From Paraburkholderia elongata (GTDB taxonomy: Bacteria; Pseudomonadota; Gammaproteobacteria; Burkholderiales; Burkholderiaceae), in contig NZ_WOEZ01000018.1 of NCBI RefSeq assembly GCF_013177735.1, forward strand, positions 1 to 64,000: DNA of 64,000 nt, in the 5' to 3' direction. A program made the position numbers and the translations under genes. Below, in pieces: positions 17,750 to 29,088 of the stretch. How positions within the stretch are numbered: position 1 is the stretch's first letter; each line of letters starts with the position of its first letter. The notes below the pieces were generated by a model. That model saw nothing but the letters and a program-made list of their open reading frames with translations. It was not told the origin of the DNA and did no database searches.

Positions 17750-19198
17750 ATGAATGTACAGATATTAGTTATTTTTGGAGGCACGGGAGATCTTGCCATG
17801 CGCAAGCTTCTGCCCGCGCTGTATCAGAACCGCCGGGAGGGAGCGCTTCCGGACGGCATGCGCATCGTTGGCGTCGGCCGGGAGGGGCTTGAGCGGAACG
17901 ACTACCTCGATAAGGTACGCGATGCCTTGCGTCAGTTCCTGCTCGCCACTGACTTCGACGACGCACAGTGGACCACCTTCTCATCCCGCCTCGAATTCGT
18001 TCAGCTGGACGCGCTGGTGTCTGCGGACTATGCACGGCTCGCTGCAACGTTGCGATGGCAGGACAGCCGCGGGTACATCTTTTACCTTGCGACTCCGTCG
18101 GAACTGTTTATTCCGATATGCACCGAACTGAACCGGGCAGAGCTGGTTTCTGCCACATCGAAGGTTGTTCTCGAAAAGCCGCTAGGCCATGATTTGCCCT
18201 CCGCTCAACGGATCAATCGCGAGGTCGGTGCGATATTTCGCGAGCACCAGATCTACCGGATTGATCACTACCTCGGTAAGGAGACCGTTCAAAACCTGTT
18301 TGCACTGCGGTTTGGCAATGGCATGTTCGAACGTCTCTGGAATCGCGACGGGATTCGTGATGTCCAGATCACGATCGCCGAGCAGGTAGGCGTCGAGGGG
18401 CGCGGTGCGTTTTACGAGCGAACCGGCGCAATGCGGGACATGGTCCAGAATCATCTGCTGCAGTTGCTGTGCATACTCGCCATGGAGCCACCGCTGAGTC
18501 TCGAAGCGGATGCCGTACGCGACGAGAAGCTCAAGGTCCTTCGCTCGCTCAAGCCGCTCAGCGCGGCCGATGTGGCACGGCAGACCGTGCGTGGCCAGTA
18601 CACGGCCGGCGAGATGCATGGTGAGCCGGTTGCCGGCTATCTGGACGAGCCTGACATCCGTGCCGATAGCCGCACGGAGACATTCGTCGCGCTGAAAGTC
18701 GAGCTGAATAACTGGCGCTGGGCAGGCGTGCCCTTTTACCTGTACACCGGCAAGCGCCTGCAGAGTCGAGTCGCGGAGATCGTCGTCAATTTCAGGGATG
18801 TACCGCACTCGGTTTTCGGCTCTCCCGCGACGGACAGTCGGGGTAACCGCCTCGTCATCCGGTTGCAGCCGGACGAGAGCCTGAAACTCTACCTGATGAC
18901 CAAGGCGCCGGGTGATGAGATGACGGTGAGGCCGGTGAGTCTGAACCTCGAATTTTCTTCGGCATTCTCGACGAGACGAAGGGATGCCTACGAACGGCTT
19001 CTGCTCGACGTGATGCGGGGCAGGCTCACACTGTTCATGCGAGGCGACGAACTCGACGCCGCATGGCAATGGGTCGATCCTGTGATCGACGCCTGGCGTG
19101 AGCAGGATCCTCCCGAGCCCTATGTCGCGGGAGGCGCGGGTCCCGATGCGGCCCTCGCGCTGCTCGGGCACGGTAGCGTCGCGCCATGCGACGCGTGA
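17750..19198 (+). CDS. zwf: Glucose-6-phosphate 1-dehydrogenase
   Basis: A 482-residue enzyme with the NADP-binding start FGGTGDLAMRKLLPALY, catalytic RIDHYLGKE, substrate-binding EKPLGHD and TGKRL. It oxidises glucose 6-phosphate to 6-phosphogluconolactone and makes reducing equivalents. No 6-phosphogluconolactonase or phosphogluconate dehydratase gene is beside it, so its product joins central metabolism. It is 66 bp after fba and has an ATG at 17750. Confidence 0.93.
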   Translation: MNVQILVIFGGTGDLAMRKLLPALYQNRREGALPDGMRIVGVGREGLERNDYLDKVRDALRQFLLATDFDDAQWTTFSSRLEFVQLDALVSADYARLAATLRWQDSRGYIFYLATPSELFIPICTELNRAELVSATSKVVLEKPLGHDLPSAQRINREVGAIFREHQIYRIDHYLGKETVQNLFALRFGNGMFERLWNRDGIRDVQITIAEQVGVEGRGAFYERTGAMRDMVQNHLLQLLCILAMEPPLSLEADAVRDEKLKVLRSLKPLSAADVARQTVRGQYTAGEMHGEPVAGYLDEPDIRADSRTETFVALKVELNNWRWAGVPFYLYTGKRLQSRVAEIVVNFRDVPHSVFGSPATDSRGNRLVIRLQPDESLKLYLMTKAPGDEMTVRPVSLNLEFSSAFSTRRRDAYERLLLDVMRGRLTLFMRGDELDAAWQWVDPVIDAWREQDPPEPYVAGGAGPDAALALLGHGSVAPCDA

Positions 19199-19291
19199 GC
19201 GTCCATCACTGCTGCATGCATGTCGACGGAGCCTCTCCCAACCCGTTGATTCCAACCGATCGCCAGACAGTTCCTGCCACGCGGACCGAAC

Positions 19292-21188
<1,897 letters not shown>

Positions 21189-21252
21189 GATGAGTTTCCA
21201 ATTTTCAGCTTGATGCGGGTTACCGCAAAGGTCGATTCAATCGCGTCGTCGT

Positions 21253-22395
21253 TTACGACGCAAGTGCACTTTCTTTCGCCGTCGTGGCGGCGCCGCTCCA
21301 GCTCGGATAATCGCCGTATCCGCGTTCGGTGCCTCCAAACAGCGTACTGCCGTCGAAGCTGGCAAGCGGCAGGCCCTCGGCCACGCGGCGAGGAAAGTCG
21401 GGGTTCGCGACGAACGGGCGGCCGAAGGCGACCAGGTCCGCATAACCGTGCGACAGGACCCACTCGGCGCGCGTCAAGTCGTACTTGCCGGCAACGATGA
21501 CTGGGCGCGTGAAGCGTTCGCGGATGGCCTTGCGGAATGTTTCGGTAAACTGGGGAGCGTCGTCCCAGTCGGCTTCGACGAGATGCAGATAGGCAATGCC
21601 GCGCGCCTGCAGAAACTCGGTCGCTTCGAGAATCGTCGGCAGGATGTCGGGGCAGTCCATGCCGCGGGCGGTCAGGAACGGCGCGAGACGGATGGCGGTG
21701 CGTTCCGCGCCGACTTCCTCGGCCACAGCGTTGACCACGTCCTTCAGAAAGCGCAGCCGGTTTTCGCGCGAGCCGCCGTATTCGTCGGTGCGTACGTTGG
21801 AGGTCGTGCGCAGGAACTGGTCGACGAGATAACCGTTCGCGCCGTGAATTTCCACGCCGTCAAAGCCCGCATCTATCGCGTTGCGTGCCGCGCGGCGGAA
21901 GTCGGCCACAACATCCCGGATTTCCTCGATGGACAACGCGCGCGGCGTCGGACACGCGACCATAGCGCCTACGCCCGTTGCCGGGTCCACTTTCCAGATC
22001 TGGCCGTCGAAGGGAATGGCGGACGGCGCGACAGGCAGTTCGCCGTCGTGGAAGTCCGGATGCGACATACGCCCGACATGCCACAGTTGCAGGAATATCC
22101 GGCTGCCGGCGGCGTGGACGGCATCGGTGACGAGACGCCATCCCGCGACCTGCGCGGCGCTGTAAATACCTGGCGTGAACGAATAGCCCTTACCCTGCGG
22201 AGAAATCTGCGTGGCCTCGGTGACGATCAGTGCCGCCGATGCGCGCTGCGCATAGTAGCGCGCCATCATCGCATTGGGCACGTCGCCCGGCTGCGTGCTG
22301 CGCGAGCGTGTCATCGGAGCCATGACAACGCGGTGCGGGAGCTGGAGCCGTGAAACAACGGTCCGCGTGAAGAGTGGCGAAGCGGTGGACGTCAT
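21253..22395 (-). CDS. Old yellow enzyme family alkene reductase (NemA-like)
   Basis: A 380-residue FMN-dependent ene-reductase. PHRVVMAPMTRSRS, LIVTEATQISPQGKGY, LQLWHVGRMSHPDF, GVEIHGANGYLVDQFLR with NVRTDEYGGS, and DLVAFGRPFVANPDFPRR are the complete set of OYE motifs, including the His-x-x-Asn substrate pair. It reduces activated C=C bonds of enones or nitro compounds with NADPH. A LysR fragment lies divergently upstream, probably what remains of its regulator. Confidence 0.92.
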   Translation of the reverse strand: MTSTASPLFTRTVVSRLQLPHRVVMAPMTRSRSTQPGDVPNAMMARYYAQRASAALIVTEATQISPQGKGYSFTPGIYSAAQVAGWRLVTDAVHAAGSRIFLQLWHVGRMSHPDFHDGELPVAPSAIPFDGQIWKVDPATGVGAMVACPTPRALSIEEIRDVVADFRRAARNAIDAGFDGVEIHGANGYLVDQFLRTTSNVRTDEYGGSRENRLRFLKDVVNAVAEEVGAERTAIRLAPFLTARGMDCPDILPTILEATEFLQARGIAYLHLVEADWDDAPQFTETFRKAIRERFTRPVIVAGKYDLTRAEWVLSHGYADLVAFGRPFVANPDFPRRVAEGLPLASFDGSTLFGGTERGYGDYPSWSGAATTAKESALAS

Positions 22396-22529
22396 GGTGG
22401 AAATCTCCGGAAGCGTGGTCGAGCTTCATGGGTGTCGCGGATTGAAGAAGTGCGCCCATTGTGTACGAGCGAATCTATTTTGATAATTGGCCTGTCCTTT
22501 GAAGGATTTTCAATAAATATGGAAATATC

Positions 22530-22600
22530 GTGGAAAGCCTCGCCGATATCCGGCTCTTCGTTGAAGCAGCAAACCTCGGCGGTCTTTGCGCCGCCGGTTT
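22530..22600 (+). pseudogene. LysR regulator remnant (N-terminus only)
   Basis: From the GTG at 22530 the peptide MESLADIRLFVEAANLGGLCA equals the first helix of a LysR helix-turn-helix domain (usually MESLADIRLFVEAA-LGSLSAAGR). After about 24 residues the frame loses similarity, and no effector domain follows. The remaining spacer to 22751 has no complete gene; on the minus strand a short open C-terminal peptide (GRLGGLAGIDDFLEYKQILQ) ends near 22611 and is unidentified. Confidence 0.5.
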
Positions 22601-22751
22601 CTGTCACGCGTGGCGGAAGACCTGGAGGATCTGCTTGTACTCGAGGAAGTCGTCGATGCCGGCGAGGCCGCCGAGCCGGCCCTGGCTTCGCGCGACATTA
22701 CACGATGCATTGACTGCCCCATGAAAGCGACGTGGAAACGAAAACAACAAC

Positions 22752-23639
22752 TTACTCTGCAACGCTCGCTTGTAACCACCGGAGAAGCGGCTTCAATTTC
22801 TCGCGATATTCATTGCGCGGCGGGTGCACCAGATAGTATCCAGCCCCGGTCTCCACCACCCGCTTGAAGGGTGTCACCAGTGAGCCGCTTGCAAGATTCT
22901 CTCCGACCAGGTTCAGATCCCCCAACGCCACACCCAAGCCGCGTGCCGCAGCACTGAATGCGAGGTCCAGCGTGTCGAACACCTGCTCCCGATACGTATG
23001 CGCGGCAAGGTTGCCTTCCTGCTGCAGCCACAGAATCCAGCCCCGCCGGCCGAAGCTGGAATGCAGCAGCGTATGTTGTTTCAGATCTTCGGGTTCTATC
23101 AATGGCGGCGTGCCGCTGGCGATCTGCGGCGAACAGACCGGCGTCAATCTCTCGCGCATTAGACAGGTGGCTTCCAGGCCTTCCCAATTCCCGGTTCCGA
23201 ACAGGATCGCCGCGTCGAGCGTGCCTTCGCCGAAGTTTGTCGGCAGGAACCATGCGGTGTCGATATTCAACTGCGTGCCAGGCACTTCAGCGTAGAAGTC
23301 CGTCAGGCGCGGCAGCAGCCAGCGCGCGGCCAGCGTGGGTGTGACGCGCAAGGTAATAGTCTTGCCGCCGGAGTTCGTGATGTGCATCGAGCGGCGGGCG
23401 GTTGCCAGCAACTCTTCGACGATCGGCACCAACCGTTGGCACTCCGCAGTCTGCACGACCGTGCGGGTGTGCCTGACGAACAGCGCGCAACCGAAATACT
23501 CCTCGATCTGCTGAATGTGCCGGCTCACCGCGCTTTGGCTGAGAAACAGTTGCTGAGATGCAGCCGTGAAGTTGCCGCAGCGGGCAACAACCAGCAGGGT
23601 TTGCAGCACGTTGAACGGAGGATAGCGTTCGATCTTCAT
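22752..23639 (-). CDS. LysR-family transcriptional regulator (GcvA-like)
   Basis: A 295-residue LysR protein. The N-terminal HTH is NFTAASQQLFLSQSAVSRHI. The effector domain has TLRVTPTLAARWLLPRL and GLGVALGDLNLVGENLASG, typical of the GcvA/AmpR group that binds small organic acids. It is transcribed away from the deacetylase operon starting at 23853 and probably regulates it from the 23640-23852 spacer. Confidence 0.88.
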   Translation of the reverse strand: MKIERYPPFNVLQTLLVVARCGNFTAASQQLFLSQSAVSRHIQQIEEYFGCALFVRHTRTVVQTAECQRLVPIVEELLATARRSMHITNSGGKTITLRVTPTLAARWLLPRLTDFYAEVPGTQLNIDTAWFLPTNFGEGTLDAAILFGTGNWEGLEATCLMRERLTPVCSPQIASGTPPLIEPEDLKQHTLLHSSFGRRGWILWLQQEGNLAAHTYREQVFDTLDLAFSAAARGLGVALGDLNLVGENLASGSLVTPFKRVVETGAGYYLVHPPRNEYREKLKPLLRWLQASVAE

Positions 23640-23852
23640 TTATGCGCAACTTGCATGGTAACCATGAGATTTTACCGTTTGTGGCCGGAAAATTGGCGTT
23701 CTTAAATCCCTCATTAAGTCCGGATTTCGATACGCGAAGCGCCTCGCCAAAGGCTGCGTGTGGTGCATGCCGAGCGCCGGGTTTGCCTTACACGGCGGGA
23801 AGTAACGCTGGATCGCCGACGTTTTGAACAATGGGTGCAAGGGAGTTTTCGT

Positions 23853-24854
23853 ATGGCCCAAGATACCGTTACGCTGGCCGGCCCACAGAGCCCGACCGCG
23901 TCGCAGAGCCATGCACACAGTGCAAGTACGCCGAAGGAGTTGGGAAGCGTTTCTCGCCTGGAAGATGTCAAGCGCCAGTCCAATCAGACCGGGTCACTCG
24001 CACAGCGCTGGCCGGAAGGACGTCGTTCTTGCGTCGCGCTGGCGTTCGATCTCGATGGCCCGACCGGCGATGCGATGCTCAACGGTTCGATCTGGATCAA
24101 CCCATCGTATTTCACACTGGGCAGTTACGGCCCGTGGCGCGCGCTTGGCCGTCTGCTTGATATGCTCAGCGAGCGGTGCGTGCCGGCGACTTTTTTCGTG
24201 CCGGCCTGGGTGGTCGAAAATTGGCCGGATCAATGTGCGGCGATCATCGCGGGCGGCCACGAGATCGCTTACCACGGCTACCGGCACGAAGCTTTCTGGA
24301 CCCTGGATCGCGACGGCCAACGCGCAGTGATGGAACGCTCCGCCGAAGTCTTCGCTAAATATCTCGGCGTTCGGCCGGTCGGCTTTCGCACGCCATCGGG
24401 CGACTGGGGGCCGGACACGATTCGCGTGCTGATGGAAGCCGGCGTGCGCTATTCGAGTTCGATGCGTGGCGACGATCGACCTTATCTGCTGCACGCGGAG
24501 GGTATGGTCGAGCCAATGGTCGAAATTCCAGGCCGCTGGGAGCTCGACGATTATGCGTCGCTGGCCTATCACCGCAACCCGGATTTTCCGGCGAGCCTCG
24601 ATCGTATTGCAAGTTATGACACGACACTCGACAACTGGCGTCGTGAATTCGACGGCTCGCATCGCGACGGACTGTGCCTGACCACGCTGTTTCATCCGAA
24701 GGTGTCCGGCAAACCCGGCCGTATTGCGCTGCTCGAACGACTGATCGATCACATGCATGCACAAGGCGACGTATGGTTCGCCACGTGCCGCGACGTCGCG
24801 CAATGGTGGCTCGATAACAATACTTCGGGGCACTCGCAGGAGCTCACCGCATGA
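23853..24854 (+). CDS. Polysaccharide-deacetylase-fold hydrolase (NodB/PuuE-like), metal motif intact
   Basis: A 333-residue CE4-type protein. FDLDGP (residues 65-70) supplies the catalytic Asp region and HGYRH (141-145) the two zinc histidines. VGFRTPSGDWGPDT and GDVWFATCRDVAQWW are typical of the allantoinase-like branch that hydrolyses amides of small molecules. The ATG at 23853 has GGGAG 7 bases upstream. It overlaps the next gene by 4 bp. In this cluster it may deacylate or open an amide of the imported compound; that is inference. Confidence 0.82.
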   Translation: MAQDTVTLAGPQSPTASQSHAHSASTPKELGSVSRLEDVKRQSNQTGSLAQRWPEGRRSCVALAFDLDGPTGDAMLNGSIWINPSYFTLGSYGPWRALGRLLDMLSERCVPATFFVPAWVVENWPDQCAAIIAGGHEIAYHGYRHEAFWTLDRDGQRAVMERSAEVFAKYLGVRPVGFRTPSGDWGPDTIRVLMEAGVRYSSSMRGDDRPYLLHAEGMVEPMVEIPGRWELDDYASLAYHRNPDFPASLDRIASYDTTLDNWRREFDGSHRDGLCLTTLFHPKVSGKPGRIALLERLIDHMHAQGDVWFATCRDVAQWWLDNNTSGHSQELTA

Positions 24855-25765
24855 ATGCACTTCGCTGGCCACACGACGCGCGGTGCGCGGTGGTCGTCAC
24901 GGTCGACTTCAACGACGAATACGGCATCCTGACTCAGGAGCCCCGTATCGCCGGTCGCGAGAAATCGCTTTCAGTCTGGCGCTATGGTGCGAAACGGGGC
25001 ATGGATCGCGTGCTCGACGCGTTCGATGAGTTCAATGTCCGCTCGAGCTGGTTCTTGCCCGGACGCGTTGCGCAAACCCACACGGAATTGCTGCGCCGTA
25101 TCGACGCGCGGCAACACGAAATCGGCACAAGCGGATTTCGCTGCGAGAACTTCGACACTCTAACGTTCGATGAGCAACGACAAGCCTTCCTTGCAGGCCA
25201 GCAAGCGCTCGCCGATACGCTCGGGCGGCGTGTGCAGGGGTTTCGTTCCTTCTACGGCAATTGGGCACCCGGCTTTGCGGATTTTCTGCGCGGCGAGGGG
25301 GTCACGTGGTCGTCTTCATGGCGCGGCGACGATCTGCCGTATTTTCATCTGCCGGACGCGAACGCAGGGACGGTGGTGGCTGGCGACACGCCGCCGCTGG
25401 TCGAACTGCCGCTTCACTATGAGCTCGAAGACGAACCGTACTTCGTCTACAACCTGTCGCCGGCTGTGCCGGTCGGACAGCCACGGATTCCCTCGTATCG
25501 GGAAGTGCTGGCGAACTGGAAGCAGGATTTCGCGGCGTTCCGCCGCTTCGGTTTGTGCTTTGTGTTGAGGCTGCATCCGGAGCTCATCGGTACGGCGGGA
25601 CGTATCGACGTGCTGCGCGAGTTGCTCGCGGAGATGCGTTCGCATGACGACGTGTGGTTCGCGACGGGCGCGGAAGTGGCGGCCTGGTGGCGCCAGAACG
25701 TCGACGGTAACGAGCCCGGTCATCCGGTCGACATTTTTGCACGACATCGGGAGGCTGCACGATGA
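24851..25765 (+). CDS. Polysaccharide-deacetylase-fold protein with substituted metal histidines
   Basis: A 304-residue paralogue of the preceding protein. It has VTVDFNDEYG near the start, RSFYGNWAPGFADFL and DDVWFATGAEVAAWW at matching places. The HGYRH zinc motif is replaced by SGFRC (residues 94-98), so both usual histidine ligands are gone. It may be a regulatory or structural partner of the upstream enzyme or use another metal set. The gene is coupled to both neighbours by ATGA overlaps. Confidence 0.8.
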   Translation: MNALRWPHDARCAVVVTVDFNDEYGILTQEPRIAGREKSLSVWRYGAKRGMDRVLDAFDEFNVRSSWFLPGRVAQTHTELLRRIDARQHEIGTSGFRCENFDTLTFDEQRQAFLAGQQALADTLGRRVQGFRSFYGNWAPGFADFLRGEGVTWSSSWRGDDLPYFHLPDANAGTVVAGDTPPLVELPLHYELEDEPYFVYNLSPAVPVGQPRIPSYREVLANWKQDFAAFRRFGLCFVLRLHPELIGTAGRIDVLRELLAEMRSHDDVWFATGAEVAAWWRQNVDGNEPGHPVDIFARHREAAR

Positions 25766-27156
25766 GCGCGCGTGATCTGTCGCTGTCGGAGCAACTGGCG
25801 GCATTCGTCGCCGACGTACCCAACGACGCGCTGCCTGCTGCCGTCGTCCATAAGGCCAAGCGGCATATCCTCGACACGCTCGGCGCCTCGCTGGCCGGTG
25901 CCGCGGCCATGGAGTCGCGCAGCGCGCGGGCGGTCATGACCGGGGACGGGCCAGGCGTTGCGCAGGTGTGGGGCACGCGGCAGTCGCTCGGCCCGCGCAG
26001 CGCGGCCTTCGTCAACGGTGTCGCCGCACATGCGCTGGAACTCGACGACTCGGGCGGTTGCGACCATTCCGGCGCCGTCGTGCTGCCCGCCGCATTCGCG
26101 GCGCTTGCCTGCTCGCCGCGGCCAGTGTCGGGGCGGGCGTTTCTTGCGGCAGTGGTGCTCGGCTATGACGTCGGCAGACGAGTGCTCGAAGCGTGCGGTG
26201 GATATTCGCCGCACAACGCACGCGGCTGGCATTCGACGATGACCTGCGGTGTGTTCGGCGCGGCGGCAGCAAGCGCGCGCCTCCTCGGACTCGATGCCGT
26301 GCAAACCGGCGCGGCGTTCGGCCATGCGGGCAGCTTCAGCGGCGGCCTATGGGGTTTCATTCACGACGCGTCGCAAACGAAACGCATGCATACCGGCCGC
26401 GCGGCTGAAGGTGGACTGCTGGCGGCATTGCTGGCGAGGGAAAACGTCAGTGGCCCGACGCAGGTGTTCGCGGACGTATGGGGCGGCTTCTTCAACGCGT
26501 TCGCCCCCGACACGCAGAACCCCGAAGCCTTGCTGCACGAACTGGGCGGCACGTGGAAGATCATGCGTTGCTCGATCAAGCCGCACGCGTCGTGCCGCAG
26601 TACGCATGCAGCAGTCGATGCCGCGCTCGATCTGCTTCACGGCATCAAATACGATCCGGACAGGCTGTCCAGCGTGCACGTCAGATTGAGCGCATTTGTC
26701 GAAGGCATGTGCGGTGGTCGCGATTTGCGCAATCTGGCCTCGTCGCAAATGAGTTTGCCGTATGCGGTCGCTTCGGTGCTGGTATATGGCCACGCGGGGA
26801 TTGCCGCTTATCTCGAGGCTGCACGAACCGATCCGCGTATCGCCGCGATGATGCCGCGCATCACGCTCGAAGTCGATCCGGCGATGTCCGATCTGGATGA
26901 GCCCATCGTCACGCTCACGATCGCCGATGAGATGCCGCGCTCGCGGCAGGTGCTCACGCCGCTCGGCGATCCGCGCAATCCGTTATCGGATGCGGACTTG
27001 CTGTCGAAGTACCACGCCCTGGCCACCATGGCGCTCGACGACACGTCGGCGAGCGCGCTTGCCGATGCAGTACTCGATCTGGACAATCTCGCCGACGCGC
27101 GCACGCTTCTATCGTGGCTTGGCGGCGACGCCGATGCTAACCCCGCGCTGCGGTAG
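25762..27156 (+). CDS. MmgE/PrpD family protein (possible epimerase)
   Basis: A 464-residue MmgE/PrpD protein. FVNGVAAHALELDDSGGCDH, GWHSTMTCGVFGAAAAS and KPHASCRSTHAAVDAALDLL are conserved regions of 2-methylcitrate dehydratase, aconitate decarboxylase and iminodisuccinate epimerase. No citrate-type genes are near, but a C-N lyase of the argininosuccinate lyase family is, which matches the iminodisuccinate epimerase plus lyase pair. It overlaps the deacetylase gene by 4 bp and lies in the same operon. The family is firm; the reaction is inferred. Confidence 0.87.
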   Translation: MSARDLSLSEQLAAFVADVPNDALPAAVVHKAKRHILDTLGASLAGAAAMESRSARAVMTGDGPGVAQVWGTRQSLGPRSAAFVNGVAAHALELDDSGGCDHSGAVVLPAAFAALACSPRPVSGRAFLAAVVLGYDVGRRVLEACGGYSPHNARGWHSTMTCGVFGAAAASARLLGLDAVQTGAAFGHAGSFSGGLWGFIHDASQTKRMHTGRAAEGGLLAALLARENVSGPTQVFADVWGGFFNAFAPDTQNPEALLHELGGTWKIMRCSIKPHASCRSTHAAVDAALDLLHGIKYDPDRLSSVHVRLSAFVEGMCGGRDLRNLASSQMSLPYAVASVLVYGHAGIAAYLEAARTDPRIAAMMPRITLEVDPAMSDLDEPIVTLTIADEMPRSRQVLTPLGDPRNPLSDADLLSKYHALATMALDDTSASALADAVLDLDNLADARTLLSWLGGDADANPALR

Positions 27157-27230
27157 CGCGACAGGCCGTGACGCAAACTCAATGGTTTTGATGGCAAGCG
27201 TTCAATTCTTTCTTTAAAGGTATGTCCTCC

Positions 27231-28085
27231 ATGTCCAAGCTGAACCCGCTGCGCGCTGCGTCCCGTTTGATGGCAGTCTGTCTGTCGACATTTCTCTTCG
27301 GCGCTGCTGCCCATGCGCAAGCGTTGCCCGATTCGATTGCCAAGTCCAAGGTCATCAAGGTCGCGGTCAACTCGATCTACCCCCCGATGGAATACAAAGA
27401 CCCGGAGAGCGGCGAACTGATCGGGTTCGATATCGACCTCGGCAATGCGATCGCGAAGCAACTCGGCGTCAAGCTGGACTGGCAGGAGTCGGCATTTGAA
27501 CAGTTGCTGCCCTCGCTCGCTACCGGGCGAGTGGACATGGTGCTGAGCGGATTGAGCGACGTGCCTGGGCGCCGCGATACGGCGGACTTTCTCGATTACC
27601 TGAATTCGGGCGCGCGGTTCTACATCCTGACGGGCGCGCATGGCAGCGAGATCCGGCAGTCGGCGGATCTGTGCGGGAAGTCGGTCGGCACGAGCCGCAG
27701 CACGTCGTTCCCGGCGGACACGGCAGCATGGAGTGCGAAGAACTGCGTCGGCAAGACGCCGATCACGGTAGTGGGTACGGAAGACACGTCATCTGCGCGT
27801 ATGCAGTTGAAGCAGGGGCGAATCGTTGCGGGCGTGCAGGGCAGCGAAACCCTGCCGTACGCGATGAAGCTCGAACCGAACACATACAAACCCATTGGCG
27901 AACCGTTTGCGGCTTCGCCTGAAGGTATCGCCTTTGCAAAATCCAACCCGAAACTGCGCGACGCGGTGCGGGCCGCGCTCGACAAGCTGATCGCCAACGG
28001 CACATACAGTGCGATCGTCGCGAAGTGGGGGCTGCAATCGAGCGCGGTTCAGCAGGTGACGATGAACGGGGCGAAAGACCATTGA
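27231..28085 (+). CDS. Amino-acid ABC transporter substrate-binding protein 1 (SBP_bac_3)
   Basis: A 284-residue periplasmic protein with a signal peptide ending AHAQA. VNSIYPPMEYKDPESGELIGFDIDLG is too long a match to be chance for SBP_bac_3; SGLSDVPGRRDTADFLDY and ANGTYSAIVAKWGL are the other hallmarks. AAAGG at 27216-27220 favours the ATG at 27231 over the one at 27222, which lies only 1 base away. It is clearly paralogous to the protein at 32280. It probably shares the permease and ATPase genes at 30516-32221. Confidence 0.88.
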   Translation: MSKLNPLRAASRLMAVCLSTFLFGAAAHAQALPDSIAKSKVIKVAVNSIYPPMEYKDPESGELIGFDIDLGNAIAKQLGVKLDWQESAFEQLLPSLATGRVDMVLSGLSDVPGRRDTADFLDYLNSGARFYILTGAHGSEIRQSADLCGKSVGTSRSTSFPADTAAWSAKNCVGKTPITVVGTEDTSSARMQLKQGRIVAGVQGSETLPYAMKLEPNTYKPIGEPFAASPEGIAFAKSNPKLRDAVRAALDKLIANGTYSAIVAKWGLQSSAVQQVTMNGAKDH

Positions 28086-28095
28086 AGCACCTGAC

Positions 28096-28974
28096 TCACT
28101 CCACGTTCTCGCTCAGCCACGTGGCGAATGCCGACACGAGCGGCGTATCGGACAACTCTTGCCGGGACACCAGGTAATACGCGTGTCTCGACGGCACGGT
28201 GATGCTGAACGGCCGAACCAGCGTGCCGTCCATCAGGTCGTCCCGCACCGAGAAACTGTCACCGAGCGCCACACCCTGACCGTGAATCGCCGCTTCGATA
28301 CCAATATGCGCATTGCCGATTTCAAGAATCCTGATGCCTTCGAGCTTGTCGGCCGACGCATGCGCGAGCCATCGCATCCACGATCCCGAGTGCTCGCAAA
28401 ACAGCGCCTTGCCTGCGAGATCCTCGATCTTGCGGATCGCGTTGGGCCCGTTCATCAAAGCGGGACTGACAACCGGAAACAGCGCGGGATGCGTAATCAG
28501 CGTGACGTGACGATCGCGCCAGCGGCCTTCTCCGTAGCGTACGCATACGTCGACGTCGGGCGAATACACTTCGCGGTCGTCGTTGGAGGGGATCACTTTC
28601 AGATTAATCGCCGGGTACTGGTCGAGAAACTCGCCGATGTGCCGGGCCATCCAGCGCGACGTGAACAGCAGCGGCGTGGACACGACGAGATCGCCGGCCA
28701 TCTCGGGTGAGTCCAGTTTGACCACGGCGTTGGCGATCATGTCGAACGCATTTTTGACGGGCTGCAGCAAGGCCTCGCCTTCGCGCGTCAGTTTCACGCG
28801 CGCCTTTGATCTGACGAACAGCGTGACGCCGAGTGCCTCCTCGAGAATGCGGATCTGATGGCTGACCGCGCTGGCGGTCACGTGCAACTCCTGCGCGGCG
28901 CCGGCCACGCTCGAGCGCCGCGCGGCGGCCTCGAACGCACGGAGAGGATTGAGCGGTGGCAGACGGTTTCTCAT
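28096..28974 (-). CDS. LysR-family transcriptional regulator (GcvA-like)
   Basis: A 292-residue LysR protein starting MRNRLPPLNPLRAFEAAARR with the HTH around SVAGAAQELHVTASAVSHQI. The effector domain has the GcvA pattern (CVRYGEGRWRD, GIEAAIHGQGVALGD, AYYLVSRQEL). It points away from the argH-like gene at 29089 across a 114-bp spacer and converges on the binding-protein gene, so it is the probable regulator of this amino-acid-like catabolic system. Confidence 0.9.
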   Translation of the reverse strand: MRNRLPPLNPLRAFEAAARRSSVAGAAQELHVTASAVSHQIRILEEALGVTLFVRSKARVKLTREGEALLQPVKNAFDMIANAVVKLDSPEMAGDLVVSTPLLFTSRWMARHIGEFLDQYPAINLKVIPSNDDREVYSPDVDVCVRYGEGRWRDRHVTLITHPALFPVVSPALMNGPNAIRKIEDLAGKALFCEHSGSWMRWLAHASADKLEGIRILEIGNAHIGIEAAIHGQGVALGDSFSVRDDLMDGTLVRPFSITVPSRHAYYLVSRQELSDTPLVSAFATWLSENVE

Positions 28975-29088
28975 GTGGCGGGAAGAGATGCTGAGAAAAA
29001 TTTCATTTGAACGGAATTTAATTCTCGCTACAAGAAGAAAAACTGGATACGTACAGTGGAGTCAACTTAACGGAGGGGACTAGCAGCG

